From positions 8,990,001 through 9,054,000 of the forward strand of contig JARUPY010000397.1 of assembly GCA_029817715.1 (NCBI GenBank): a DNA stretch of 64,000 nucleotides, read 5' to 3'. The notes under the pieces are model-generated. The model searched no databases, was not told where the DNA came from, and saw only the letters and a list, made by a program, of their open reading frames with translations. Shown here one piece after another: positions 44,882-55,129 of the stretch. Each line of letters begins with the position of its first letter. Position 1 is the stretch's first letter. Made by a program: the position numbers and the translations under genes. This DNA is from Melastoma dodecandrum. Taxonomy: Eukaryota > Streptophyta > Magnoliopsida > Myrtales > Melastomataceae.

Positions 44882-45717
44882 TGATGCGTTATTGGGGCCA
44901 ACTCTAGATACTTCTATACAAAGCAGATGGAGGTGTGATTACCTTTATTGTAATTGTCCGATTGATCGAGAAGGGAACCCAAGAGGACGCTAATATCCCT
45001 TGAATGAATGTGATGAGAGTTGGCCAAGTCGAGATCGAATCAAGGGGAGCGATCGAGATGGGGACTACCTTGACGATATTGAAGAGGTCGAGTTGAGTCT
45101 TCGACTCGAGATGACTAAAGATCTTCTCGAGAACTGTCCCGAGATCATGAGAGCGAGTTCCATCTCGCGAATAGGAGGACGATGTCCGTCTCGAGGGTAG
45201 CTTCCACTTGCTCAAGGGAAGCTCGCGATGGGGAACTCGAGAAGGCGAGCACGAGAAGGGGAGCTCGAGAAGACTTCAAGTCGGACCAGCCGACGTCAGG
45301 CCCAATTACCTCAGTTTTACCTTTTTGGACTTGTTTCTAATTAGCTTTGGTTATTACTACTTTGGTCCTAGTGGGGAGTTAGGGCTAGCCCATTTTTGGT
45401 CCTCTTATAAATAGGACTCTTGTGTTTAGGTTTTAGACAGAACCTTTTGAAATATTTTCCCAAATTTGACAGCCGTCAAGTTCTTGCATGAACTTTGTGC
45501 AACTTCTTTTCGTTTGGTGGATTCCAAGCGTGGTGAGATTTATCCGAGCGTTGCCATAATCGGTGGTGATTTCTGTTATCCGGTTGTGAGGCGTTCAACC
45601 CTCGTTCAGTCCTGGTGGTGCTCCGGCTATATCTAGCGGTGGTTCGAGTTTTATCCTTTTTGGTTAGTTCCTTCATCGTTGTGGTACTTTTCCATTTCCG
45701 CAACCGATAGCGCATCA
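44882..45717 (+). repeat. 5' LTR of the gag-only element
   Basis: 836 bp from TGATGCGTTATTGG to GCGCATCA. It aligns with 53855-54699 through CCAACTCTAGATACTTCTAT, the CGATCGAGATGGGGACTACC region and the TTTTAGACAGAACC region. Confidence 0.9.
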
Positions 45718-45726
45718 ATTGGTATC

Positions 45727-46037
45727 AGAATGCAGGCTGTGGAAAGCGCTAGTTGTTGGGTACTGCTGTGTTTTGAAGGGTGCACATTGTTCAAAGCGCA
45801 CGGTTGTAGAGCGCTGGGCTGTGGAGAGCACACGGTTGTAGCGCGTTTGATTGTTGAGAGTGCCGGTTGTGTAGAGCACTGGGTTACTTGAGAGTGCCGG
45901 TTGTTGGTGAGCACTGGTTGTTAGAAAATGCACGATTGTTGTGTTGAGGGCGGAGTTGCTGGACAGCACACGGTTATTGTGTTGAGCGTTGGGTTATTGA
46001 AGAACACATTAGTTGTTGTTGAGCGCAGGTTGTAGTA
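45727..46037 (+). repeat. Degenerate tandem repeats in the leader
   Basis: Between PBS and the gag ATG, GTTGTGTAGAGC / GTTGTTGAGAGTGCCGG-like units of about 20-30 bp recur about ten times with variation. No coding meaning is apparent. Confidence 0.7.
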
Positions 46038-46799
46038 ATGGCAAATAGATTCAGACGTGGGATGACATTGGAGGAGAAAATTACGGATCTGAAGTATATG
46101 TTGCGCGTCGCTCAACTTGAGCAACGTATTGGGGATGTTCGATGCCAACTTCAACATTTGAGGATAGAAGGAGTATCACTGTTCAGCAAACGGCTGATTT
46201 GTGATGAACGAGAATCGTTCCTACCAGTCGATTCTGGGTTCAAGTGTCTCGAGAACCCTCTATTCGACTGTCTAGTAGAAGAGGATATAGACCTTCTTCG
46301 ACGTAACACTCATCATGTTGACAGCACCCTAAATGTTGTATGTTATTTAATCCCCTTTTTACCTTTGACGGTGATGAACAAGAGTACGCCTGGAGTGGAG
46401 ATGTTCGAGGAGAGTCGACATCCATACCAGCAAATATTCACCAAGAAGAGAGAGCTAGAGATGTGACTATTCAAAATCAAGAAGCTGGGCTTATCTTGGT
46501 AACGGAAAAACTTCGAAGAGGATTTAGGTCCGATTTGGGATTCAGAAGGTATTGAGGAGATAGAAGAAGTGATCCCAGAAGAGTGGATACCCGAAAGTCC
46601 AATGGAATATTACCAGCAGGCTGAGTGTCCGACGGAAGATCGTTACAAATGGACTTTCGCTGGACAAGCTAACTTCGAGACATTGAGGATGGGTGAAATC
46701 CCCTTCCACGAGTTAATTGAGTTCATTGGAGCATTCGAGGTCGATGGTGTCACCTCAGTAGAAGGAATTAGAGTCCCCTTGCATCAGCTTCAGACACCC
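46038..46799 (+). pseudogene. gag start and scrambled remnants of the gag-only element
   Basis: The first frame after the leader (46038) starts MANRFRRGMTLEE followed by VAQLEQRIGDVRCQLQ, the standard N-terminus of gag in this superfamily. It degenerates by 46200. At about 46630-46690 a YKWTFAGQANFETLR piece resembles the linker before RNase H, followed by an FEVDGVTSVEGI-like piece, implying a large internal deletion. It stops at the solo LTR at 46800. Confidence 0.6.
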
Positions 46800-47581
46800 T
46801 AATATGGGTATGGCAAGGAATAGATGATTCCTAAACCAAAACGATGGGGACGTCACTAAGGATGCGGAGTGGAGTTACGTGGGAATGGTCGGAAGGGTAG
46901 AAGATGAAGCGGGATGGCTGAATAGATCGTACGAAGAGATGGGTTGAAATCAACCTCTATGGATACAGATACACAACCATGAAAGAAGACTCAGATAGAA
47001 CTCGCTTGTCACACGGATACAGACACACCACCGTGAACAAGAACGAGGGCGAAGAACAACACAGAGGATATAGACACACCACCACCAGTTGATACACTCT
47101 ACTCAATCTGCACTTGGAATCCACGAAATGTAGAACGAGGTTCGAAAGATAATCCACTCCTTCAGGTAGATAGACAAAAGTCTAATCTGGGTTTAAAAGT
47201 CTGAATAATCTGATTGTAACTCTTACAATGGAAGGGCTTATATAGGCTGCTCATGGAAAGACAATAAAGGAAACGAAATAAAAGATAAGGGAAATAAAAT
47301 AAAGGATAAGATCAGAAAATGAGGAAAGGACAATAGAGCAAAGTACTGGAGCAGGTGCGACTCTTGGTGTGCAAGTTGTCAGACTTGAGCCGTCAAATCG
47401 TAACCGTCCTTTGGACTGCTCATCGGATGGTTGCCCTTCGTCGCGTGAAAGTCGTGTCGCTCGGTGCTCCTTTCGCCTTGCTTACTCGATGACCAGCAGA
47501 TTGAGGCCTCCAGCAAGCGATGTTGGTTGAGATGCGGGCGAAGCGACATATGCGGGTGAAGGGACGACCGTCCTTATATCA
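46800..47581 (-). mobile_element. Solo LTR with TSD CACCC, nested in the gag-only element
   Basis: A full-length LTR of the 23500/12388 family in minus orientation, with no internal sequence on either side. It is flanked by the perfect 5-bp duplication CACCC at 46795-46799 and 47582-47586. This is the product expected from recombination between the two LTRs of an inserted element. Its left end has decayed from TGATGCGGGG to TAATATGGGT. Confidence 0.92.
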
Positions 47582-47586
47582 CACCC

Positions 47587-47890
47587 ATTACATGTTTCAA
47601 CGCGAAGCTGAAAGGAGACTGTAAATACCCCAAATTAACTGGTGGCATTCTTCTTTACAGTAGCATTCTCTCAATAAATATTATATATACATAGAATCTG
47701 AGGGTACACTAAAGCATCTGCAAGCTTTCCCCGATGTTGAAGATTGGTTTATCCAGCATCCGGCACCTCCATCGGACAAGCTCATACTAGTGCTGGCGAT
47801 GCCTCGTTCACCGTGCCATTCCTCCATGAATCTACTTTCCCCGACCCCGGAAACATGCTTAGCATTTTCCCCGCATATTTCGCAGAACCT
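47587..47890. other. Unassigned sequence before the FAS1 copy
   Basis: No recognised domain. An overlapping plus frame from 47744 (VYPASGTSIGQAH) shows no FAS1 similarity that I can identify. Confidence 0.35.
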
Positions 47891-48960
47891 GGATCAGGAA
47901 TCCAACAACGACGAAGAGCTCTCAGTTGCTGGCGTCCGCAAATGTCATTTGTCGGCATGGAGTCACAAGGGCGATTCCGTTCGGACAACAAAAGACCAGC
48001 ATTGGGGTATGCGACATAAGACAAATGTTCGGCCATACGAGGAGCTTAAGCTTACTATTAAAGAAATCATACATGATGATGAGTTGAATATTGAAAGCAT
48101 TATCGATGGTTGGACGGACAGCACGTGTCATGGTGGGGATGAGACTTGCCCCAAAACTGGGAAACACTTGCAAAGGAAGCAATTGTTACAATTTGACAAA
48201 AGTCACATACCTGCATTTTACTGTGCATGGCCTAAGAAAAGTCACGTTGTTGGGCCTCGCCATCCTTTTAGGATGGATCCAAACTTGGACTATGATGTTG
48301 ACAGTGATGAAGAATGGGAAGAGGATGATCCTGGTGAGAACCTATCTGATTATAATGAAGCCGATGAACAAATGTTGGAGGACTGCTCAAAAGTCGATGA
48401 GGAAGAAAGTGAAGATTTTTTTGTTGTACCTGATTGTTATCTGTCTGAGGATGAGGGTGTGCAAGTGGACAAACTGGACTTAGCTGAACATGCATATTCA
48501 TCTTCACAGCATATATAGATAATGGGGCTTTGCTCGAGTTTTTTCATCAATAGAAACATCTACGCAAGCTAACTGAGCATGCCCTGAAGAAAAACAAGCC
48601 TTTTGTTGTATTAAAATTAATGCATGAGAAGTCTTCCCTACCAGCAACAGACGAATTAAGTGCTACAGAAGAGCTGGAACAAATTTGCTTGCAAGCCTAG
48701 AGGGTGTGTCCCTTCCCAGGTGCTACACTTCCGGAACTAGTCATTAATGAGATGTTGGGAGAGAGGATCAGAGGGTCAAAAGCAAAAGCTGTTCATCACC
48801 AGCCGTGACTGCCGCTGCAATATCAAATGAAGAGTTGCCCATAATTGTTGCAGTCATTCAGTCAAGCCCTCAAGGCATTAATAAGGTAGTGGATACTTTG
48901 CAGCCGAAGCTACCCACCATACCCAAGACCCCCCTCCTGCGAGCAGAAGCGGGAACACTG
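47891..48960 (+). pseudogene. FAS1: FAS1-like (CAF-1 large subunit) pseudogene, C-terminal half
   Basis: FAS1 is the large subunit of chromatin assembly factor 1, which deposits H3-H4 on replicating DNA. From about 47900 the frame reads HLSAWSHKGDS, QHWGMRHK, EELKLTIKEIIHDDELNIES, then LLQFDKSHIPAFYCAWPKKS, HVVGPRHPFRMDPNLDYDVD, SDEEWEEDDPGENLSD and YLSEDEGVQVDK, the conserved acidic region of plant FAS1. After a TAG at 48516 the homology continues (KHLRKLTEHALKKNKPFVVL, ELEQICLQA, LPIIVAVIQSSPQGINKVVD) with further stops and frame changes up to about 48930. About 1 kb shows no intron-like interruption, suggesting a processed copy. An A10 run lies at 49187. Confidence 0.85.
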
Positions 48961-51150
48961 TTTAGATCGACAACTCCTGATTCTTAGATTCTCATCATCT
49001 GTGGCATTCCTGAATCTCCTAGAGTGTAGCCTGGCCAAGAAATCAACTCAGACTTACGACACCAAGGATGCGTTTTCCCCGGAGAGAACAGATTTCCTCC
49101 CTCCCCACTAACGTCTTCGTGAATTTTTCTCTAACAGATCTCCAGAGGTCCTGTAAATCAGCAACCTATAATCCAACATCTACGTTAAAAAAAAAACGGC
49201 TCCTCCACCCACCTCTCAGCCGATGTTGTCCCCAAGATCTCGGTGAACCAGAAATTCTTCCGGGGGACCCTCTTCTAATCCCCACGATTCCGCGAGATTT
49301 CCGGAAATAGAAGATTTGCTCAGAGGAAGGACCCACATAAACAGACGCACATCAACATTGCCAAGAAAAGTGGGACAGAGGGAGAACTCAACAACCCCAA
49401 AAAATCTTACCAAAAAAGAGATCACTTCTAGAAAGACCAGCGGTCCCCGATCCACCCCGGTCGTGTCCCCGTCACTCTCCAGCCAAGGTGAGTCCATGCC
49501 AAGGACATGGAAATCCTACCGTCGTCAGCTCAAACCCAGTGGCCGTCGGCCACGACTGGAGATGGCCGCTGCAACAGCAAACCCGATCGTCTTCAACTCC
49601 TCTGGACACAGCAGGGGCAACCAACGAAGTCCGCTGTCTTGGCTGTTGAACGCGAATAGGAACAACAACGGTTCCTTTCCCAGCTGAATCTCGAACAACC
49701 ACCTCCTGCAGCCACATGGCCTCGTGGGAGGTTTCCGTTGCTACTGATATTCCCCCTTTTATGCGCAGGTCATGAAGTCAGAGGTGAACAAGAAGGCTCC
49801 AAAGACGACCACAGTAGCAAGAAGATGTGATCGCAACCCCAAGGAGGTCACGACATATCTCATTTCCAGCAGCCTGTTTCGGAGTTGTTAACTCCCAGCA
49901 AAAAGCAATTCCAATGTCTCTTTCAACTTCGTCGCCATGGTCCCGGCACCGAAGCTCCTCCTCCAATGTCCCCTCGGATTAGCGGACAACAGCGCCCACT
50001 TCTCTCCACCCCATCGAAGCACCCAAGGCATGCTATCCGATTATGATTTCCTGAAACCTACAACAACGGCACTGATCTACGGAACCAGCAAACCTCAAGG
50101 TGGTTACCCGCTTCTAACGATCAGTGAGGCGGCAACCAGATGATGTCGGTCCTCCATATCCGGCTACGTCGTCAGCGGTCACAAGCAACCCCAGCGTTCC
50201 CAGACCCTCCAGCAGCAACGTCTCTTCCAGCAGCGGCCTCTTCAGATCCAGCGGCGGAGGATCCGTGACCTCCCGGAAACTCGACGTTCTCCGAGTCCGG
50301 CGCCAAGGATGTCACACCCACCGCAATCCCCGCATCGCCAAGGATGGCGCCCAAGGCAGCGCCGAGAGCCGACGCACAAGTCGGAGCTTTTCCAAAGGAG
50401 CATGTGGCGAGCCTTCAGAGGCAACGTCTTCCCTGTTTTCGCCTGAAGTTGATCCCTCTGGATTCTTCGACAGAACAAGCGGGTGACACCAAGGACATTC
50501 CCTAAGGCAGAGAATCCCCTACTCCCGTCTTCCATTCCGCAACAGGGACGCACCCCTAGAAAGGTACGTAAGTTTCTTTCTTTGTTATCACTATTATTAT
50601 TGCTGCTGCTATTATTACTTTTACAAAACAATGATTTTGTCCGCATGTGTTTTGATAAAAATGTGAATTTAGCTAACGTCACTTTAAACAGTAGGAATTA
50701 TTTCAATTAAATGTCAACTTTTATGAATGTCTTTAATTAGTGATTATAATTTGTTTAGATAACAGTTACATGAATTTGATCGCATTACGTTTTCTTTACG
50801 TACAATTTTTTTAAGCAATTTTCATGGTTTCACATGAGAAACATGAAACACATAATAAAACTCATCTTTTAGTTAATTTTAATTATTGATCTATCTCATT
50901 TAAAAATTTTCTAACAAATTTCTTGGTTTATTTTGCATGGAAAACTAAACGAGAATTCCGAGGTAATTGGCAAAGAGGATCTCGAAGACTACGCCATGTT
51001 CGATAATGGTGGAAAGCTTCACTATAGCGCCTCCGACCAACAATTTTCGGCTGACGAGGAATGCGAGAATCCAAAAGAGATGGAGGCCAAAGACCGAAGT
51101 CTACTTGAAGGCGCGTGTATCAAACCGCGTTGATCTTTTCGCGTGTGTAA
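48961..51150. other. Unassigned GC-rich then AT-rich region, no recognised gene
   Basis: 48961-50560 is GC-rich with several overlapping open frames (49316-49687, 50124-50486 plus; 50242-50682 minus), none with a domain I recognise. A GTACGTAAGT donor-like site at 50563 is followed by AT-rich, T-rich sequence to about 50930, then the open frame 50933-51133 (ENSEVIGKEDLEDYAMFDNG). This looks like exon-intron-exon structure or the long LTR of a Tat/Ogre-type element. I cannot decide. Confidence 0.3.
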
Positions 51151-51950
51151 AAACCGTGATGTGAAGATAATAAAGCGGCCCCAACCGTCATTTCAGGTAC
51201 ATGAGGGAGGTGAGGGCCTCCCGATGTTTTCATTATTTCCACAAGTGCATAGGCCCACGATCACCACCCTTCCCCACTCCCTTTGATCTAAATACTTGAT
51301 CTGTGGTTGCCGTGCATGCTGTTAGGCTTTTAGGATTTTATCGTCGCATGTTGGTTGCCAAAGCAATACACATGAGTTCGGGCCCAAAAGCCCGAATCGG
51401 GTCCAACGCCCGTAAAAGATTAACAAGAGTCCGGAGTCATGTCCGGATCGGGTCCAACACCCGTTAACCAAAAGCAAAAACTTTTGGAGCAAACACCACC
51501 CTTTCGCATGTTTAATGTAAGAGTTAGTAATTAGGAATCCCCGAACCAGCTGTTTCCCGACTTAACAATTTTAAAAAATAAAATGTCGGTGGCGACTCCG
51601 TAATAGTTTACCTAGGATAAACCACAACATTTTTACGAACGGAGCCATTTTTGGATGGGTGACGGCAACGAGAGCCGCTTCTTGAATCCTCCCCGAACTT
51701 CCCAAGCGAGGTCTCACGCAGACTTTCACCCGTCGCCTTAAAGGACTGGAGACGGTTGGCGAAACGCCCCGCAGATCCGTTCGGGAATCAAGGGAGGGTT
51801 CAACCGGTGTCCTTCCACAGCATCCGACGCTCGAGTCGTGATGCCGACTGGATTGGGCCTCGGGGAGCGGGCTCGGATCCTCTTGTTGCAGGAGCCGCCG
51901 CGCGCGTGCTAGGCCGGAAGGCGCGCGTACAGAGACCTTGGTACAACTGT
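51151..51950 (+). repeat. Tat/Ogre-like LTR end and primer-binding region
   Basis: Near 51400-51450 the phrase CGGGTCCAACRCCCGT occurs twice. At about 51580-51600 GTCGGTGGCGACTCCGTAAT contains TGGCGACTCC, the tRNA-Arg type primer-binding core used by Tat/Ogre/Retand elements. It is followed by GC-rich leader sequence to 51950, where gag of the host element resumes. Only a fragment is present. The lineage call rests on the primer-binding motif. Confidence 0.4.
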
Positions 51951-52440
51951 GAAGTCTTTTCCAGTCGAGAAGCGAGCAGAGTCACTCGAGTCGACCCTTG
52001 TCGATTCATCTCGAGATGACTGTTTAAGACTGAACATGAAGTCAGGAAGGATTGGTTCTGCCTACGCTCGAGAGGAGTTGAAGTTGAGAAATTTGTTTGA
52101 CCGAGCCAAATTGCGCAATTCTTACTATCGACTGAATGAACGAGAAGGTAGTCAGTCGACGAGACGTACCGGAGTACGGAGACAAAATCGAGCACGGACT
52201 CAGTCAAGCGGAGTTTGTCAGCGTGCGTCACCGTCCAACAGTATACTGGATAGTGAAGGTGAGGACAATCTGATCGTAGAAAGAGTTGAGGGCGAAGAAA
52301 GTCCTTTTGTGGATGAATATGGTGATGGGAAGAGTCCCAGGAGATCAACTTGGGACAAGGAGTGTCCCAGGAGACCAACTCGAGACGGAGCGAGTCCAGG
52401 AGGCAAGCTCGAGAACGTCAACCCGCACATCATGTTAGTG
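51951..52440 (+). pseudogene. gag N-terminal region in a different frame
   Basis: The frame from 51949 has acidic and Arg-rich sequence (REELKLRNLFDRAKLRNSYY, then EGEESPFVDEYGDG), like the segment between the coiled coil and the core in related gags. A frame change near 52350-52440 separates it from the 607-codon ORF. Confidence 0.55.
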
Positions 52441-54173
52441 TGCAAGTGGACTTTCCCGAGTTCGAAGGAGAATCATATCCCGAAGAATTTCTCTATTGGT
52501 TGCATACCATCGAGAGAGTATTTGAGTGTGAGGAGATTCCGAAGGATAGACAAGTTAAGATTCGCTCGTGGGATAAAATGAACCAACAGCGTTGTCGAGA
52601 AGGAAAGGAAAAGATTCGCTCGTGGGATAAAATGAGAAACGAGATGAGGAAACGGTTCCTACCCGGGTGGTATCGACAAGATTTATTTCTAAGACTCAAC
52701 ACTCTACATCAGCAATCCTCGAGGGTTTCTGAGTATACTCGAGAGTTCGAGCAGTTGATGCTACATTGTGATATCAATGAGCCTTTGGAGGAAACGATCG
52801 GTCGATATATTAGGATATTGCAGCCCCAAATTGCTGAGGAGGTCGAGTTACATCATTACTGGAGTTTTGAAGGCGTGTGTAATCTCACGTATGATGTCGA
52901 AAGACAACAGTCGAGGAGGATGAACCAGAAGCCGTTATTCGTGAAGACGACTCCTTTCAACAAAGGGAGTGCATCCGCGAGAACGAACCCCACGCCTAAG
53001 TCTGTGACCTTTAACTCGAGTGAGCATAAGCAACTAGCTAGGAGAATGCTGGCGAGGACAACTATGAGGGACACTCCTTTCTGCAAAGGCAGCTCGTCCT
53101 CGAGACCAATCTCGAGTTCCTCCTCGAGAACTTCAGTCTTGAGTAATCACAAGGACCTGGGTCATGCGCAAGAATATGAACTTCTATGGGGTGTTGAGGA
53201 AGAATGCTTTGAGGAGCCAAACGAAGGAGAACGGATGGCAAGTCGAGGGATTATAACTGCAAACGAGGATTTGCATGATGGTAACGAGCGACTATGCCTC
53301 TTGTTCAGTCGTTGCATGGAACAACGCAAGGGATGTCAAATGAAAGTGGATAAAGGGTGTTGCACCATCATAGCCCCTACAATCAGAGTCGCGCAGCGGA
53401 AATGGTCAATCATGACCCATTCTCGACCATGCGAGCTTCAGTGGTGGAATCTGGAGAAAGGTGTCCATGAGAAGATCTTGCTTTGTCCCTCCACCCCATT
53501 CAACTCAAGCACGATCCCGCGGGTAGATCGAGAGGAGGACTTAAAGCCGATCGCTTTGACAAGGAACGTCGGGAGAAAGGAGCCCCGGCTTAGCCTTATC
53601 GAGCTTGACAAAGATCGTGAGGGTTCACTCGCCTACTATATAGGAGGGCATCATTCAGTTCGAGAGATCGAGGACGTGATGCAACTGAACCACGTCAATA
53701 CGCAAGTGTTAATGAAGACCTATATTCGAATCATGCTCCAGTCGATCCAGGATTTGTCGACGAGGTATTCTCGAATAGGAACTGGTGGAGTATTGTTTCA
53801 GGAGAAAGAAGGCCGTACAAGTTTGAGGGCAAACTTTTCTCAACAAGGGGGGAATAATGCATTATCGGGACCAACTCTAGATACTTCTATTAAAAGCAGA
53901 TGGAGGTGGGATTACCTTTATTGCAATTGTCTGATTGATCAAGAAGGGATCCCAAAAGGACGCCAATATCCTTCGAATGAGTGTGATGAGAATTGGCCAA
54001 GTCGATATCGAATCAAGTGGAGCGATCGAGATGGGGACTACCTTGACGATATTGAAGAGGACAAATTATGTCTTCAACTCGAGAAGACCACAGATCATCT
54101 CGAGAACTGCCTCGAGATCATGAGAGCGAGGTCCATCTCGCGAATAGGAGGACGATGTCCGTCTCGAGGGTAG
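52350..54173 (+). CDS. 607-codon gag-derived ORF of the gag-only gypsy element
   Basis: The gag core (about residues 30-170) reads VQVDFPEFEGESYPEEFLYW, IERVFECEEIPKDRQVK, RKRFLPGWYRQDLFLRL and SEYTREFEQLMLHCDI. A basic/Ser-rich stretch (residues about 240-270) replaces the zinc knuckle, of which no CCHC is visible. Residues about 330-400 match the protease region, but the catalytic VDSGSC has become VDKGCC. A scrap of RNase H (RIGTGGVLFQEKEG) lies near residue 475. The frame then crosses the polypurine tract (SLRANFSQQGGNN) and continues about 105 codons into the 3' LTR to TAG at 54171. RT and integrase are absent. A duplicated IRSWDKM replaces part of the gag core. An alternative N-terminus lies in another frame upstream (51949-52440), so the start is uncertain. 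Confidence 0.7.
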   Translation: MGQGVSQETNSRRSESRRQARERQPAHHVSVQVDFPEFEGESYPEEFLYWLHTIERVFECEEIPKDRQVKIRSWDKMNQQRCREGKEKIRSWDKMRNEMRKRFLPGWYRQDLFLRLNTLHQQSSRVSEYTREFEQLMLHCDINEPLEETIGRYIRILQPQIAEEVELHHYWSFEGVCNLTYDVERQQSRRMNQKPLFVKTTPFNKGSASARTNPTPKSVTFNSSEHKQLARRMLARTTMRDTPFCKGSSSSRPISSSSSRTSVLSNHKDLGHAQEYELLWGVEEECFEEPNEGERMASRGIITANEDLHDGNERLCLLFSRCMEQRKGCQMKVDKGCCTIIAPTIRVAQRKWSIMTHSRPCELQWWNLEKGVHEKILLCPSTPFNSSTIPRVDREEDLKPIALTRNVGRKEPRLSLIELDKDREGSLAYYIGGHHSVREIEDVMQLNHVNTQVLMKTYIRIMLQSIQDLSTRYSRIGTGGVLFQEKEGRTSLRANFSQQGGNNALSGPTLDTSIKSRWRWDYLYCNCLIDQEGIPKGRQYPSNECDENWPSRYRIKWSDRDGDYLDDIEEDKLCLQLEKTTDHLENCLEIMRARSISRIGGRCPSRG

Positions 54174-54699
54174 CTTCCACTTGCTCAAGGGAAGCTCGAG
54201 ATGGGGAACTCGAGAAGGCGAGCACGAGAAGGGGAGCTCGAGAAGACTTCAAGTCGGACCAGCCGACGTCAGGCCCAATTACCACAGTTTTACCTTTTTG
54301 GACTTGTTTCTAATTAGCTTTGGTTATTACTACTTTGGGCCTAATGGGGAGTTAGGGCTAGCCCATTTTTGGTCTAGCCCTAACTGCTCTTGTGTTTAGG
54401 TTTTAGACAGAACCTTTTGAAATATTTTTCCAAATTTGGCGGCCGTCAAGTTCTTGCATGAACTTTGCGCAACTTCTCTTATCGTTTGATGGATTACAAG
54501 CATGGCGAGATTTATCCGAGCGTTCCCATAATCGGTGGTGATTTCTGTATCCGGTTGTGAGACGTTCAACCCTCGTTCAGTCCTGGTGGTGGTCCGGCTG
54601 TATCCTGTGGCGGTTCGAGTTTTATCATTTTCGGTTTGTTCATTCGTGCGTTCCGTTTAGTCGTTGTCTTTTTCCGTTTTCATGGTTGGTGGCGCGTCA
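53855..54699 (+). repeat. 3' LTR of the gag-only element
   Basis: From TAATGCATTATCGGG (TG decayed to TA) to GGCGCGTCA; partner of 44882-45717. Confidence 0.9.
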
Positions 54700-54704
54700 T
54701 ACCC

Positions 54705-55129
54705 TATGGTAGAATCCATTGTCTTGGTCGAGATGACAATTAAAAGGAAGTCGAGGATAAGAAGCCGCGCAAAGACAAGGGATTAGTCAAGAGAAAGCCA
54801 ATTGAGAAAAATGTAATAGTCAAGAAGAGAACCATAAACTGACTCTAATTTAGTCACATCCTTAAATTAGAATGTTTGTAAGAGGAAGGGCAATTATGGG
54901 TATAAATGTGTGCAGTGTTTGTTGATAAAGGCATCCAATAGAAATATCACATAACGATATTGTAAAAGACAACCATCATCTTAAGGGTTAGTAGATTTGA
55001 ATTGTCTGGCTCTTTTCTTTCTCTTTGGCTTTCCTCTCTTGTGTTTGGAAGAGTCATACGTAATGACAATATATTTCGTAGATTTGTCAAGTTGGTGCTG
55101 AGGTTGTACTTGTCTTTTCTTCTTGTTTT
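54705..55129 (-). other. Flank with small basic open frame
   Basis: The minus frame 54981-55190 encodes 69 residues, strongly basic (KHKRGKPKRKKRARQ), with no family I recognise. The rest of the stretch holds nothing identifiable. Confidence 0.25.

Larger units (their letters stand above)
44882..54699 (+). mobile_element. Non-autonomous gypsy element (gag-only, TR-GAG-like) with nested insertions
   Basis: 5' LTR 44882-45717, PBS ATTGGTATCAG at 45718, a leader with degenerate tandem repeats, gag-derived sequence at both ends of a nested block (46800 to about 51950), a 607-codon gag-derived ORF at 52350-54173, polypurine tract CAAGGGGGGAA, and 3' LTR 53855-54699. Flanks TACCA (44877-44881) and TACCC (54700-54704) are a target duplication with one mismatch. 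No RT, RNase H core or integrase can be found apart from short remnants. The structure resembles terminal-repeat retrotransposons that carry only a GAG domain. Confidence 0.85.

Noticed and set aside
52350..54173. 607-codon ORF as a host gene
   Set aside because: It contains the gag core of the gypsy superfamily and crosses the polypurine tract into the 3' LTR, so it belongs to the element.
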